Below are positions 17,716-28,898 of a stretch of 37,989 bases of DNA, in pieces. Origin of the DNA: Deltaproteobacteria bacterium. Lineage in GTDB: Bacteria > Desulfobacterota > DSM-4660 > Desulfatiglandales > Desulfatiglandaceae. A program made the translations under genes and the position numbers. The notes below the pieces were generated by a model, which saw only the letters and a program-made list of their open reading frames with translations, searched no databases and was not told where the DNA came from. The stretch lies in NCBI GenBank assembly GCA_016927455.1, contig JAFGMQ010000002.1, positions 1-37,989 of the forward strand, read 5' to 3'. Numbering within the stretch: position 1 is the stretch's first letter; every line of letters starts with the position of its first letter.

Positions 17716-18849
17716 ATGAGAATGCATTTTTTATTAAATATGAGATTGGAAAGAATCGTAATGATCGGATTATCATTACTTCTGGCGGTTATTTTTGCTG
17801 TTCCAGCGTTTGCCATACGAATCAAGGATATAGCAGAGATTAAAGGGGTACGGCAGAATCAGCTGGTAGGATACGGCTTGGTTGTTGGTCTTGACGGAAC
17901 TGGTGATGGCAAGAATGCCAGGTTTACCTTTGAATCCATGGCCAGTATGCTGGAAAAAATGGGAGTTACAGTTACCGCTAAAAATATAGAAAAGGTTGAA
18001 AATGTTGCCGCAGTTATGGTTACTGCTGATCTTCCACCTTTTGCAAAGCTGGGGAGCAGAATAGATGTTGTTGTCAGTTCTATCGGGGATGCAAAAAGCC
18101 TTTATGGCGGCAACCTGCTTTTGACCCCGCTTATGGCTTCTGACGGAAATGTATATTCTGTAGCACAGGGGGCGGTTATAATAGGAGGTTTCTCTGCCGG
18201 AGGAGCACAGGCACAGGTGCAGAAGAATTTCCCCACTGTTGGGCGTGTAATTGACGGGGCCTTGATTGAGAAGGAGATTCCATCGGATTTCGGAAAAGAT
18301 GGATTATTATCTCTGTCTCTTCGTAATCCGGATTTTACTACAGCCTCCCGTGTTGCTGATGCTATTAACGGTGCGTTAAGTGATAGTCTGGCAAAGGCTC
18401 CTGATGCCGGTTCAATTGAAGTAAGAGTCCCGGAGAGATATTCTGAGAATATTGTTGGACTGGTAACTTTCATAGAAGGGCTGCATGTGGCTACTGATTC
18501 AACGTCAAAGGTTGTGATCAACGAGCGCACCGGAACAGTGGTTATGGGCAATAACGTCAGGATATCCACGGTTGCCATAGCCCACGGGAATCTCAGTATT
18601 GAAATAAAGGAATCAGCAGATATATCACAGCCACTTCCATTTTCTGAAGGAGAGACTGTGGTGGTGCCTGAAACCGAAATCTCGGTAAAAGAGGGAAGAA
18701 ATAAACTTCTGCTGCTCGAGTCAGGGGCAAGCATTGGCGATGTGGTAAGAGGGCTTAACTCTCTTGGTGTGTCTCCCAGGGACCTGATTACTATTTTTCA
18801 AGCCATAAAAGCCTCAGGGGCTTTACAGGCAAAACTGGAGGTTATATAA
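17716..18849 (+). CDS. flgI: Flagellar P-ring protein FlgI
   Basis: IRIKDIAEIKGVRQNQLVGYGLVVGLDGTGDG; ORF opens at TTG 17701 but ATG 17716 begins the likely signal peptide. Confidence 0.95.
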   Translation: MRMHFLLNMRLERIVMIGLSLLLAVIFAVPAFAIRIKDIAEIKGVRQNQLVGYGLVVGLDGTGDGKNARFTFESMASMLEKMGVTVTAKNIEKVENVAAVMVTADLPPFAKLGSRIDVVVSSIGDAKSLYGGNLLLTPLMASDGNVYSVAQGAVIIGGFSAGGAQAQVQKNFPTVGRVIDGALIEKEIPSDFGKDGLLSLSLRNPDFTTASRVADAINGALSDSLAKAPDAGSIEVRVPERYSENIVGLVTFIEGLHVATDSTSKVVINERTGTVVMGNNVRISTVAIAHGNLSIEIKESADISQPLPFSEGETVVVPETEISVKEGRNKLLLLESGASIGDVVRGLNSLGVSPRDLITIFQAIKASGALQAKLEVI

Positions 18850-18851
18850 TT

Positions 18852-19232
18852 ATGTCGGGAATGATTTCACAGCCAGTAATTCCTTTACAGGCAATAAACC
18901 TGAATGGCCGAATTGAAGGAGTTCAGAATTCAGTTTTCTCAAAGAGGAATTCTTCCGATGCCATTGATCAACAGGAATTAAGAAAAGCCTGCAGCGAACT
19001 GGAATCGCTTTTCATCTACACTCTTTTAAAAGAAATGAGAGCCACTGTCCCTAAATCAGGATTTATTAGCGGAGGAAGGGAAGAAGAGATATATACTTCC
19101 ATGCTGGATAACAGTCTGGCAGAAGAATTATCCTCTAAAGGAGGGATAGGCTTGTCTTCAATTCTCATTGAACAAATGAGAATAAATACGGAAAACAGGG
19201 TTTCGAGTAATATAGATGAAAAGAATAAATAA
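18852..19232 (+). CDS. flgJ: FlgJ-like rod-binding protein (no muramidase domain)
   Basis: LRKACSELESLFIYTLLKEMRATVPKSGFISGGREEEIYTSMLDNSLAEELSSKGGIGLSSILIEQM; 126 aa only. Confidence 0.88.
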   Translation: MSGMISQPVIPLQAINLNGRIEGVQNSVFSKRNSSDAIDQQELRKACSELESLFIYTLLKEMRATVPKSGFISGGREEEIYTSMLDNSLAEELSSKGGIGLSSILIEQMRINTENRVSSNIDEKNK

Positions 19233-19233
19233 T

Positions 19234-19260
19234 TTAAGTTCAGGAGTTTTCTGCCGATAT
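19234..19260 (+). promoter_or_regulatory. sigma-28 (FliA) promoter upstream of flgM
   Basis: TTAAGTTC-N11-GCCGATAT against TAAAGTTT-N11-GCCGATAA; correct spacing. Confidence 0.8.
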
Positions 19261-19373
19261 ATAGATCAGGCCGTCTGTAAATTTTCTGGGATTTTTCAGG
19301 CCGTCTTTGATAAAGTGAGGACGTTGATACCTCGAAAAATTGAGCAGGGTTATTACTCAGGAGGGGATGTCAG

Positions 19374-19682
19374 ATGAAGATTGTAGGAGAAAATCCTTTC
19401 GTAAAATTAGATTCTTATGTAAAGAATATAAAGCAGAAGAAGGATGTTGATGAACCAAAAAACAGTACTTCTCGAGAGGACTCCACGGATGATAATGTTG
19501 TTCTGTCACCCAGGGCAAAAGAGATTCAGGATGCAAAAAAAATACTGATCTCGTCTCAGGATATTAGAGAAGAGAAGATAGCAGAGATCCGGAAGCAGAT
19601 TGAAAACGGGACCTATCAAATTAATGGAGACAAGATAGCGGTCAAGATGATAAAGGAATCAATTTTAAATGAGCTGCTTTGA
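19374..19682 (+). CDS. flgM: Anti-sigma-28 factor FlgM
   Basis: VVLSPRAKEIQDAKKIL...REEKIAEIRKQIENGTYQINGDKIAVKMIKESILNELL. Confidence 0.9.
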   Translation: MKIVGENPFVKLDSYVKNIKQKKDVDEPKNSTSREDSTDDNVVLSPRAKEIQDAKKILISSQDIREEKIAEIRKQIENGTYQINGDKIAVKMIKESILNELL

Positions 19683-19795
19683 TTTTCTTTGACAATGTTG
19701 ATTCAAAATCTTTTGCTGTTTTTCTTACGGTAATGTACCATATGGATTCTAAACCAGCTGTAATTAAAAGCGATTACTAAAAGTCGGAACAGAGA

Positions 19796-20296
19796 ATGGA
19801 TATACTGCTTGACAGGTTTCTTGATTTGATGGAGGAGGCAACAATTGCCTACAAAGATCTGCTTTATGTACTTCAAAAGGAAAGGAAAGCAATCGTTAAC
19901 TCAAATTTTCAAGAATCCAATGAGGCTGGAAAGGAAAAGGAAAACATATTGCTTAAGATTCGCATAGTGGAAGAACAAAGGCAGAACATCCAGGAAAAAC
20001 TTGCTGATCACCTGGGATATCTTCCCCAGGATCTTACAATGACAAAACTCTCAGAATCAGTTCAGGATCCTTATTCAAAGCGATTAAAGGCCTGCTGTTC
20101 AAGCCTTTCAGCATTGCTTCAGAGTATTCTGGAAATTAACAGCGGCAACAAGGCCCTGATAATGCATTGCCTTGAATTGGTAACCGGGTCATTGACTCTA
20201 TTGAGCAATTTAATGAGTACAAATCCTGTATACTATAGAAGTGGAGCTGTTCATCTATCCGAAAATAATGGCAGGGTAATGTCCGGACGGATTTAA
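19796..20296 (+). CDS. flgN: FlgN-family flagellar export chaperone
   Basis: Helical ~166-aa protein directly after flgM; FlgN-like N-terminus. Confidence 0.75.
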   Translation: MDILLDRFLDLMEEATIAYKDLLYVLQKERKAIVNSNFQESNEAGKEKENILLKIRIVEEQRQNIQEKLADHLGYLPQDLTMTKLSESVQDPYSKRLKACCSSLSALLQSILEINSGNKALIMHCLELVTGSLTLLSNLMSTNPVYYRSGAVHLSENNGRVMSGRI

Positions 20297-20414
20297 GGGA
20301 AGTAATTACTTGATTTAAACAGAAGAAATCAGTTAATAATTCTATATAAAACAAATTCTGATGCTGGAGCTCTAAGAATAAGCGATATGATATTACCCCA
20401 CGCATCATTCGGAT

Positions 20415-20458
20415 GGAGAGGCACATCTCTCCCTTCTTCGTTTTTATATTTCACGAAG
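20415..20458. other. Two tandem hairpins between flgN and cheA
   Basis: GGAGAG-GCACAT-CTCTCC (20415-20432) and CTTCGT-N11-ACGAAG (20436-20458). Confidence 0.4.
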
Positions 20459-20505
20459 CACATAAGACGATATATTGAAAACCTTTATATCTTATTTCAA
20501 AATTT

Positions 20506-20533
20506 TTATCGGCATAGTATAAAAAAAACTTTA
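20506..20533 (-). promoter_or_regulatory. sigma-28-like promoter pointing leftward between flgN and cheA
   Basis: Minus strand TAAAGTTT-N12-GCCGATAA; both hexamers perfect, spacer 1 nt longer than consensus. Confidence 0.5.
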
Positions 20534-20580
20534 GGGGAAATTTCAGAAAACTCAAAAATCCAGTGATTAAGGGATCAAAA

Positions 20581-23262
20581 ATGAAAAGGATGGATAAATC
20601 GGTTATAGAGACACTCAAGAAGATAGGTGAAGATATAGAAACGCTCAGCCTGGGCGATTATAATGCCTGGAATGCAGTTTACATTGATTTCGAAAACGCA
20701 GTAAGTGGCTTTCAGGATGATTTGCCTGAATTATTCAAGCTCATCAGCCTTTGCCTCAAGGGGCTCAGGTCTATTTCTGAAGGCTCTGTCTCAAATCTGC
20801 TGGACATTATTGAATCCCTGAATAATTCTCTGCATGCTTTGGAACAGTATATCCTCAATAGCCCTAAGAGTGTAGAACTCATTAATGAGGCCGTTCAGGC
20901 ACTGGAAAATGCAGTGGCCGTTGACTCAAGGGAAGATGCTTTGATATCGGTACCTGAAAACGGTCTTCAGGATGATGTCTCCAGTGAAGTTCCTTTAAAT
21001 TCCCTCAATGATGCTGCCATTTTTCTTATCCAAATCGAACCCGACGATAATCAGAGCCTTGTCCGTTTAAGGGACGCCCTCAATAAACTTGAATCTGACA
21101 AATCATATCCTGATATATCAAGAAAAAATATTAGCAAGGCAATAGTTATAATTGAGGGGATTATGGACGGAGGTATTTCAGATCCGGCTTCAGCTTTCAA
21201 GGAAATCGGCAGGCACCTGGAGGAAGCGGTTTATTTGAAGGATGAAGAGGATAGGATTCCTGAAGAATCCGGCGGTGATTTTACCTCTGACAAAGATGAG
21301 AGCGAGACAAATGAAGAAAAGGAGGTTGCAGAGGCAAAGGGTATTTTAACACCTTACGAAGATGAAGAAAAAGTGATTAGTGAGGTATCCGGTGATCTTT
21401 CATCTGATGTCGGGGCTGAAACAGGTGATCTGTCAGATGATTACATGTCTGAGGATGCTGATCCTGATTTACTTGCCGAGTTTATTAATGAGGGAAGAGA
21501 TTTGATTGCAAATGCTGAGGAGGCATTGCTGACCCTCGAAAATGAACCGGAAGACATGGAAGCTGTTGCAACCGTTTTTCGAGCCTTTCACACAATAAAG
21601 GGCACTTCCGCCTTTCTTAATATTACACTTGTATCCGAAATGGGTCATCATGCGGAGTCGCTTCTCAGTCGTGTCCGGGATCGGGAAATTCGTTACAGCG
21701 GAGGATATGCCGACCTCACCCTGCGAGCCCTTGATATGATAAAAGAACTGGTCCAGTCTGTTGAAAAGGCATTGGCAGGGAATGTTTTTTCTAAACCCTC
21801 CGGATATGATGAATTAATGGAAATTCTGGCAAATCCGGAGAAGGCGGGCATATCGGACGAATATGAGGACAGCTCGGATACGGATTTGAAGGTCGGAGAG
21901 ATACTTATTGGAAAGGGTAAGACGCAGAAGGAAAAAGTTGAGGAAACACTTTCCAGACATAGCGGCAGGCCGATAGGGGTAGAGCTTGTAAAGTCAGATG
22001 CCGTATCTGTTAATGATGTTGCCAAGGCGCTTCGTACTCAGAAACAGATAAAGGTCGGAAAACAGGTGGTTGAATCATCCGTAAGGGTAGGGACAGAACG
22101 TCTGGATCGATTGATTGATATGGTTGGAGAACTGGTTGTTGCTCATTCCATGCTTGCGCAGGATGATATTGTCGTAAGCGGGAGCCACCATGATCTTATT
22201 AAAAAAGTATCTCATACAACCAAGATCGTTCGCCAACTCCAGGATCTTGCAATGTCCATGCGTATGATTCCGCTCAAGTCAACTTTTCAGAAGATGGCAC
22301 GTCTTGTGAGAGACCTTTCACGTAAGGCCGGAAAGAATATCAGTTTTGTTACTGAAGGCGAAGACACCGAAATCGACAGAAACATGGTTGATGTAATAAA
22401 TGATCCCCTGGTCCATATAGTCCGTAATGCAGTTGATCATGGTATTGAGCTTCCTGATGTCAGAGAAAAAGCCGGTAAGCCGAAATCAGGAACGGTGAAA
22501 CTGTCAGCATATCATTCAGCGGGAAACGTGGTGGTTGAAATAGCTGATGATGGCAAGGGGCTTGACCGCGATGCTATTCTTGCCAAGGCAAGAGAGAGGG
22601 GTCTCCTGAGTGAAGGAACAATGATAAGTGACAGGGAAGCGTTTAACCTTATTTTTGAGCCGGGCTTTTCAACAGCTTCTGCAGTCACGGAGATATCCGG
22701 GCGTGGAGTGGGAATGGATGTGGTAAGAAGAAATATAGAGGCGCTCAGGGGCCAGGTTGAAATAGTTTCCGAGCATGGCAAGGGAAGCATTTTCAAGATG
22801 AGGCTTCCTCTTACACTTGCAATTATCGACGGCATGGTAATACGTGTGGGACAGGAAAATTATGTTATTCCTACAGTCTCTATCACCAGGTCAATCAAAC
22901 CCGATATCAAAGATTTTTCCACAGTGCTCAATAAGGGTGAGGTGCTTTCCATTCAGGGGAAACTCATTCCGCTCTTCAGGCTGGCAAGATTATTTGACAT
23001 AAAAGATTTTGAGCAGGATCCGAATAAGATGCTTGTTGTTGTTATTGAGGATAATGGAAGGCAGGCTGGCATGGTCATTGACGAGCTGATTGGGAGACAG
23101 CAGGTTGTTATTAAAACTCTTGGTGAGACCATGCAGAATATACTGGGTATTTCCGGAGGAGCCATTATGCCAAACGGTCAGGTAGGTCTGATCCTTGACG
23201 TTGGCGGACTGGTCAAGTTAGCTAATGGTGAAGGCATTGAAGGCTTAAGGGAAGAAGATTGA
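20581..23262 (+). CDS. cheA: Chemotaxis histidine kinase CheA with extended N-terminus
   Basis: P1 HPt VFRAFHTIKGTSAFL; HATPase and CheW-like C-terminal domains. ORF opens at GTG 20563; ATG 20581 follows AAGGGA. Confidence 0.96.
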   Translation: MKRMDKSVIETLKKIGEDIETLSLGDYNAWNAVYIDFENAVSGFQDDLPELFKLISLCLKGLRSISEGSVSNLLDIIESLNNSLHALEQYILNSPKSVELINEAVQALENAVAVDSREDALISVPENGLQDDVSSEVPLNSLNDAAIFLIQIEPDDNQSLVRLRDALNKLESDKSYPDISRKNISKAIVIIEGIMDGGISDPASAFKEIGRHLEEAVYLKDEEDRIPEESGGDFTSDKDESETNEEKEVAEAKGILTPYEDEEKVISEVSGDLSSDVGAETGDLSDDYMSEDADPDLLAEFINEGRDLIANAEEALLTLENEPEDMEAVATVFRAFHTIKGTSAFLNITLVSEMGHHAESLLSRVRDREIRYSGGYADLTLRALDMIKELVQSVEKALAGNVFSKPSGYDELMEILANPEKAGISDEYEDSSDTDLKVGEILIGKGKTQKEKVEETLSRHSGRPIGVELVKSDAVSVNDVAKALRTQKQIKVGKQVVESSVRVGTERLDRLIDMVGELVVAHSMLAQDDIVVSGSHHDLIKKVSHTTKIVRQLQDLAMSMRMIPLKSTFQKMARLVRDLSRKAGKNISFVTEGEDTEIDRNMVDVINDPLVHIVRNAVDHGIELPDVREKAGKPKSGTVKLSAYHSAGNVVVEIADDGKGLDRDAILAKARERGLLSEGTMISDREAFNLIFEPGFSTASAVTEISGRGVGMDVVRRNIEALRGQVEIVSEHGKGSIFKMRLPLTLAIIDGMVIRVGQENYVIPTVSITRSIKPDIKDFSTVLNKGEVLSIQGKLIPLFRLARLFDIKDFEQDPNKMLVVVIEDNGRQAGMVIDELIGRQQVVIKTLGETMQNILGISGGAIMPNGQVGLILDVGGLVKLANGEGIEGLREED

Positions 23263-23288
23263 AGAGCAACAACACAATCAGGAATATA

Positions 23289-24095
23289 ATGGCAGTTGAA
23301 TTGAGCGATAAACAGTTCCTGAAAATAAGCCAGATAATCTATGAACTATGCGGGATTAATCTGAAAGAAGGCAAACAGGCTCTTGTCAGGTCAAGATTAA
23401 TGAAGCGCCTGAGAGTACTGAAAATGGGGAGCTTTAAGGAGTATATAAAATTTATTGAAAGTGACAATGGCAGACAGGAAATAGGCTTTATGGTTGATGT
23501 TATGACCACGAATAAAACAAGCTTTTTCCGTGAGCCGGCTCATTTCAGGTATTTAGAGGAAAATGTATTGCCGAACCTGAATAAAAAACGAATCAGGTTC
23601 TGGACGGCTGCGTGTTCTTCAGGTGAAGAGCCCTTTTCTCTTGCCATGGTCGTGAGGGAAAATATCCAGAATATCAATTCCAGGGATATCAGGATACTGG
23701 CAACCGATATTTCCAGAAGGATGCTTGAGAGGGCCCGTAATGCTGTTTATGAAGAGGAAAAGGTATTTAGCATTTCTCCTCCGCTCATAAAAAAATATTT
23801 TGTCAAAATCGGAAAAGAATCACCTTCTGTCTATCAGTTGAAAGATTCTGTCAAGTCACTGGTTCATCTGGCATGGCTTAATCTGATGGATAAGTGGCCA
23901 ATGAAAGGCCCTTTTGACCTGATTTTTTGTAGAAATGTTATGATCTATTTTGACAGAACAACTCAACAGAATCTGATTAACCGTTTTTGGGATTATCTTG
24001 AGCCGGGAGGCTATCTTTTTGTTGGTCATTCCGAGGGGCTGTCATCTATCTCTCATAAATTCGAATATGTAAGGCCTGCTATTTACAGAAAATGA
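23289..24095 (+). CDS. cheR: Chemotaxis methyltransferase CheR
   Basis: RFWTAACSSGEEPFSLAMVV SAM motif; FDLIFCRNVMIYFD. ORF opens at TTG 23259; ATG 23289 plausible. Confidence 0.95.
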   Translation: MAVELSDKQFLKISQIIYELCGINLKEGKQALVRSRLMKRLRVLKMGSFKEYIKFIESDNGRQEIGFMVDVMTTNKTSFFREPAHFRYLEENVLPNLNKKRIRFWTAACSSGEEPFSLAMVVRENIQNINSRDIRILATDISRRMLERARNAVYEEEKVFSISPPLIKKYFVKIGKESPSVYQLKDSVKSLVHLAWLNLMDKWPMKGPFDLIFCRNVMIYFDRTTQQNLINRFWDYLEPGGYLFVGHSEGLSSISHKFEYVRPAIYRK

Positions 24096-24123
24096 TCATT
24101 AAGAAAGAAAATGGTTAGAACTG

Positions 24124-24597
24124 ATGAGATACGTTGTTGGAGTAGGTGACATGAAGGCTGGGCAGAAAGGGGACATTATAGTCACCCATGCCCTTGGAAG
24201 CTGCCTCGGATTAATGCTCTATGATCCAGTGATGAAAATAGGGGGCATGCTGCATGCCATGTTGCCGTTATCAAAGATAAATATGGAAAAGGCTCAAGCC
24301 AATCCGTTCATGTTCGTTGACACAGGCGTGCCGGAATTGTTCAAGGCAATTTATAATATGGGTGGACTGAAGGGAAGGCTTATTGTCAAAGCTGCAGGCT
24401 GTGGTTCTCCTTTGGGAAATAACGAGATGTTTAAGATCGGGGAAAGAAATCATACGGTGCTGAAGAAGCTTCTCTGGAAAAACAGCATACTCCTCAAATC
24501 TGAGGACGTTGCAGGATCAAAAAGCCGAACGGTTCACTTTAATATTTCTACCGGCCAGGTAATAATAAGCAGCAACGGAGTGGAGACTGAGCTTTGA
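24124..24597 (+). CDS. cheD: Chemoreceptor deamidase CheD
   Basis: VTHALGSCLGLMLYDPVMKIGGMLHAMLP with conserved Thr/Cys/His. Confidence 0.93.
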   Translation: MRYVVGVGDMKAGQKGDIIVTHALGSCLGLMLYDPVMKIGGMLHAMLPLSKINMEKAQANPFMFVDTGVPELFKAIYNMGGLKGRLIVKAAGCGSPLGNNEMFKIGERNHTVLKKLLWKNSILLKSEDVAGSKSRTVHFNISTGQVIISSNGVETEL

Positions 24598-25445
24598 AAA
24601 ATAAGAGCAGAGTAGATATATTGTCAAAAGTGGATTCTTTTCCAAGTATGCCCGGGGCAGCGGTAAAGATGCTTTCACTCCTTGATAATCCTGACACTAC
24701 CGTCACTCAGATAGAAGGCATACTTCGGTATGAGCCAGGGCTTACCGCAAATATTCTGAAACTGACGAACTCTGCATATTTTGGTCTCCCGAGCAAAGTG
24801 GGTTCAGTAAAACATGCCGTAGTTCTGCTGGGTTGGAGGCGCCTGGTGCAACTCGTTATGGCTTCATGTGTCAGTGCTATAATGAACAAGTCAGTTCCCG
24901 GCTATGATTTGCCTCCAGGGGGTCTCTGGAGGCATTCCATCGCAGTTTCGGTTGCTTCAGAGGGGCTTATGAAGGAGCTTGGACTCCCATCTGATGACGA
25001 GGTTTTTACAGCTGCGCTTCTTCACGACCTGGGGAAACTTGTTCTTGGCAGTTCAATAAAAGATGATATCAGGGCTATTGAAATTACTGCCTCAGAGGGA
25101 GTACCCTTTGAAGTGGCCGAATATATGGTGCTTGGAACTGACCATGCTGAGGTTGGGGCAAAGATATTGGAGTCATGGTCTTTTCCTCCAAAGATAGTCA
25201 ACGCCGTTCGCTGGCATCATGAACCTGACTCTGCTGAGGAAAGCGATGTAATGCTTGATATTGTTCATGTTGCAAATGTGCTGTGCCTCATGATGGGGAT
25301 TGGTATTGGAAGAGAAGGCCTGAGATATGAACCCTCGCGTTTGGCAACAAAAAGGCTGGGACTTCATACTGCGCACCTTGAAATTGTGGCAAGCAGGACG
25401 ATGCAATGGGTAAATGAACTGACTGAAGTGTTTGGAGCAAAATAG
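24594..25445 (+). CDS. HDOD-domain protein
   Basis: FPSMPGAAVKMLSLLDNPDTTVTQIEGILRYEPGLTANILKLTNSAYFGLP...LHDLGKLVLG. Confidence 0.9.
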   Translation: MKNKSRVDILSKVDSFPSMPGAAVKMLSLLDNPDTTVTQIEGILRYEPGLTANILKLTNSAYFGLPSKVGSVKHAVVLLGWRRLVQLVMASCVSAIMNKSVPGYDLPPGGLWRHSIAVSVASEGLMKELGLPSDDEVFTAALLHDLGKLVLGSSIKDDIRAIEITASEGVPFEVAEYMVLGTDHAEVGAKILESWSFPPKIVNAVRWHHEPDSAEESDVMLDIVHVANVLCLMMGIGIGREGLRYEPSRLATKRLGLHTAHLEIVASRTMQWVNELTEVFGAK

Positions 25446-25523
25446 TGTAAACAGGGGGGAAACCCGGGAATCGCACTTATTTATTCTTTAGCCGGTTCCA
25501 ATTAAAATGAAGAGGTTATTCGA

Positions 25524-25902
25524 ATGGCACTTAACGTCCTCATAGTAGACGACAGTGGTGTAATGAGAGCCATGATAAAGAAGACAATGCTCATGAGCGG
25601 CCTGCCGCTCGGCGAAGTCTACCAGGCCGGTAACGGTAAGGATGGCCTTGAGATTCTGAACCAGAACTGGATTGACCTTGTTGTGGTTGATATTAACATG
25701 CCTGTAATGAATGGTGAGGAGATGCTCAGCCAAATGCGGGAAAATCCAGGTACAAAAGATATCCCTGTTGTTGTCATATCTACCGAAGGAAGTCAGACAC
25801 GCATTGAACGTTTGATAAAAAAGGGCGCCAGCTTCATTCAAAAGCCTTTTTCTCCCGAGCTCATCAGGGATATCGTAAAGGAAATAACTGGAATAGGGGG
25901 CG

Positions 25903-25925
<23 letters not shown>
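25524..25925 (+). CDS. cheY: CheY-like response regulator
   Basis: Receiver domain: NVLIVDDSGVMRAMI, LVVVDINMPVMNG, STEGS, KPF. Confidence 0.92.
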
Positions 25926-27524
<1,599 letters not shown>

Positions 27525-27529
27525 AAGAA

Positions 27530-28876
27530 ATGTCCGGAATAAATTCAGTACTGGATATCGGAAAGAGCGCCCTGTTAACTCATCAGCTGGGTATTCATAT
27601 TTCAGGTCACAATATTGCCAATGTAAATACCCCGGGATATTCAAGACAGGTATTGCATCTTGAGACGAAAGAACCCATGTCATTTACTCCGGGGATGCTT
27701 GGAATGGGTGTCAGGGGATCTGAAGTAAGGAGAATTCATGACAGCTATTTACTGGGGCAGTTAAATTCTGAATATCAGGCCCTCGGGAGATGGGATGCCG
27801 AAAGCGGTGTTCTTGAAAGGCTGGAGATGATTTTATCGGCAGATGAATTCAATAACTCACTTTGTGAGTTCTGGAATGCCTGGGAGGATCTGGCCAATAA
27901 TCCTTCGGGTCTGGCTGAACGGGCAGTGGTGATATCGAGGGGTGAACAGGTAGTTAATATTATACAGAGGATACACTCAAGCATTATGCAGTTTAAAAAT
28001 GCTGAGGTAGGCGCCGGTGTCACAGCAACAGTGGAAGAAATAAACCTTCTTTCAGAGCAGATTGCCGACTTAAATAAAAAAATTATAAGCGCTGAAGCTG
28101 TCGGTCAGAACGCTAATGATTTCAGGGATAAACAGGAGTTGCTGGTAAGGGAACTCTCTGAAAAGATCGATATTGATTATTTTTATGATAACGAAGGACA
28201 GTTAAATATCATAGTATGCGGCATGAAACCATTGGTGAACGGTGGCAATTACTTTGAACTCTCTACCCAGACCAGAGAAGGGGTACAGGAAGTCCTGTGG
28301 ATAGACAGCGAAGGCGAGTCAACAGTGATTAACCAAAATATTTCGGGAGGAAGTATCAAGGGAAATCTTGTTGATCTAAAGAGCTATATAGACAGGTTTG
28401 ATGAGTTGGCCAAGAATATAATAGAATGTGTAAACAGCATCCACAGCGCCGGTTTCGGATTGGATGGATCTACCGGAATCGATTTTTTTATTGGGTCGTC
28501 AGCCTCAGGTATTTCAGTGAACCCGGCCCTTGTCAATGATTTAAACATGATTGCCGCATCTGGAACATACGAGGGATTACCGGGAGATAACGGCAATGCT
28601 CTTGCAATTGCCGATTTGAGATATGATTCTTCAATCGGGGATTATTTTAATTCAATTGTGAATGACGTGGGTGCCAATCTGCAGAAGGCTAATTCAAATG
28701 CAGCCCATCAAAGTGAGATGATAGTTTACATGAATAACCTGAGAGAGTCCGTATCAGGAGTTTCTCTTGATGAAGAAATGATATCACTCATCCAGTATCA
28801 GCATGCATATCAGTCAGCAGCCAAATTGGTTGCTGTAGCTGATGAATTGCTAAGAACCGTGATAAACATGGTTTAA
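27530..28876 (+). CDS. flgK: Flagellar hook-associated protein FlgK
   Basis: GHNIANVNTPGYSRQ N-terminus; LDEEMISLIQYQHAYQSAAKLVAVADELLRTVINMV C-terminus. Confidence 0.95.
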   Translation: MSGINSVLDIGKSALLTHQLGIHISGHNIANVNTPGYSRQVLHLETKEPMSFTPGMLGMGVRGSEVRRIHDSYLLGQLNSEYQALGRWDAESGVLERLEMILSADEFNNSLCEFWNAWEDLANNPSGLAERAVVISRGEQVVNIIQRIHSSIMQFKNAEVGAGVTATVEEINLLSEQIADLNKKIISAEAVGQNANDFRDKQELLVRELSEKIDIDYFYDNEGQLNIIVCGMKPLVNGGNYFELSTQTREGVQEVLWIDSEGESTVINQNISGGSIKGNLVDLKSYIDRFDELAKNIIECVNSIHSAGFGLDGSTGIDFFIGSSASGISVNPALVNDLNMIAASGTYEGLPGDNGNALAIADLRYDSSIGDYFNSIVNDVGANLQKANSNAAHQSEMIVYMNNLRESVSGVSLDEEMISLIQYQHAYQSAAKLVAVADELLRTVINMV

Positions 28877-28898
28877 TTCGGCCGATCAGGAGTTCAGT

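Noticed and set aside
18852-19232. FlgJ lacking the muramidase domain as a novelty
   Set aside because: Single-domain FlgJ is common outside beta/gammaproteobacteria.
20423-20484. Forward sigma-28 promoter for cheA (GACGATAT)
   Set aside because: -10 has mismatches and the -35 (TATTTCAC) is poor.
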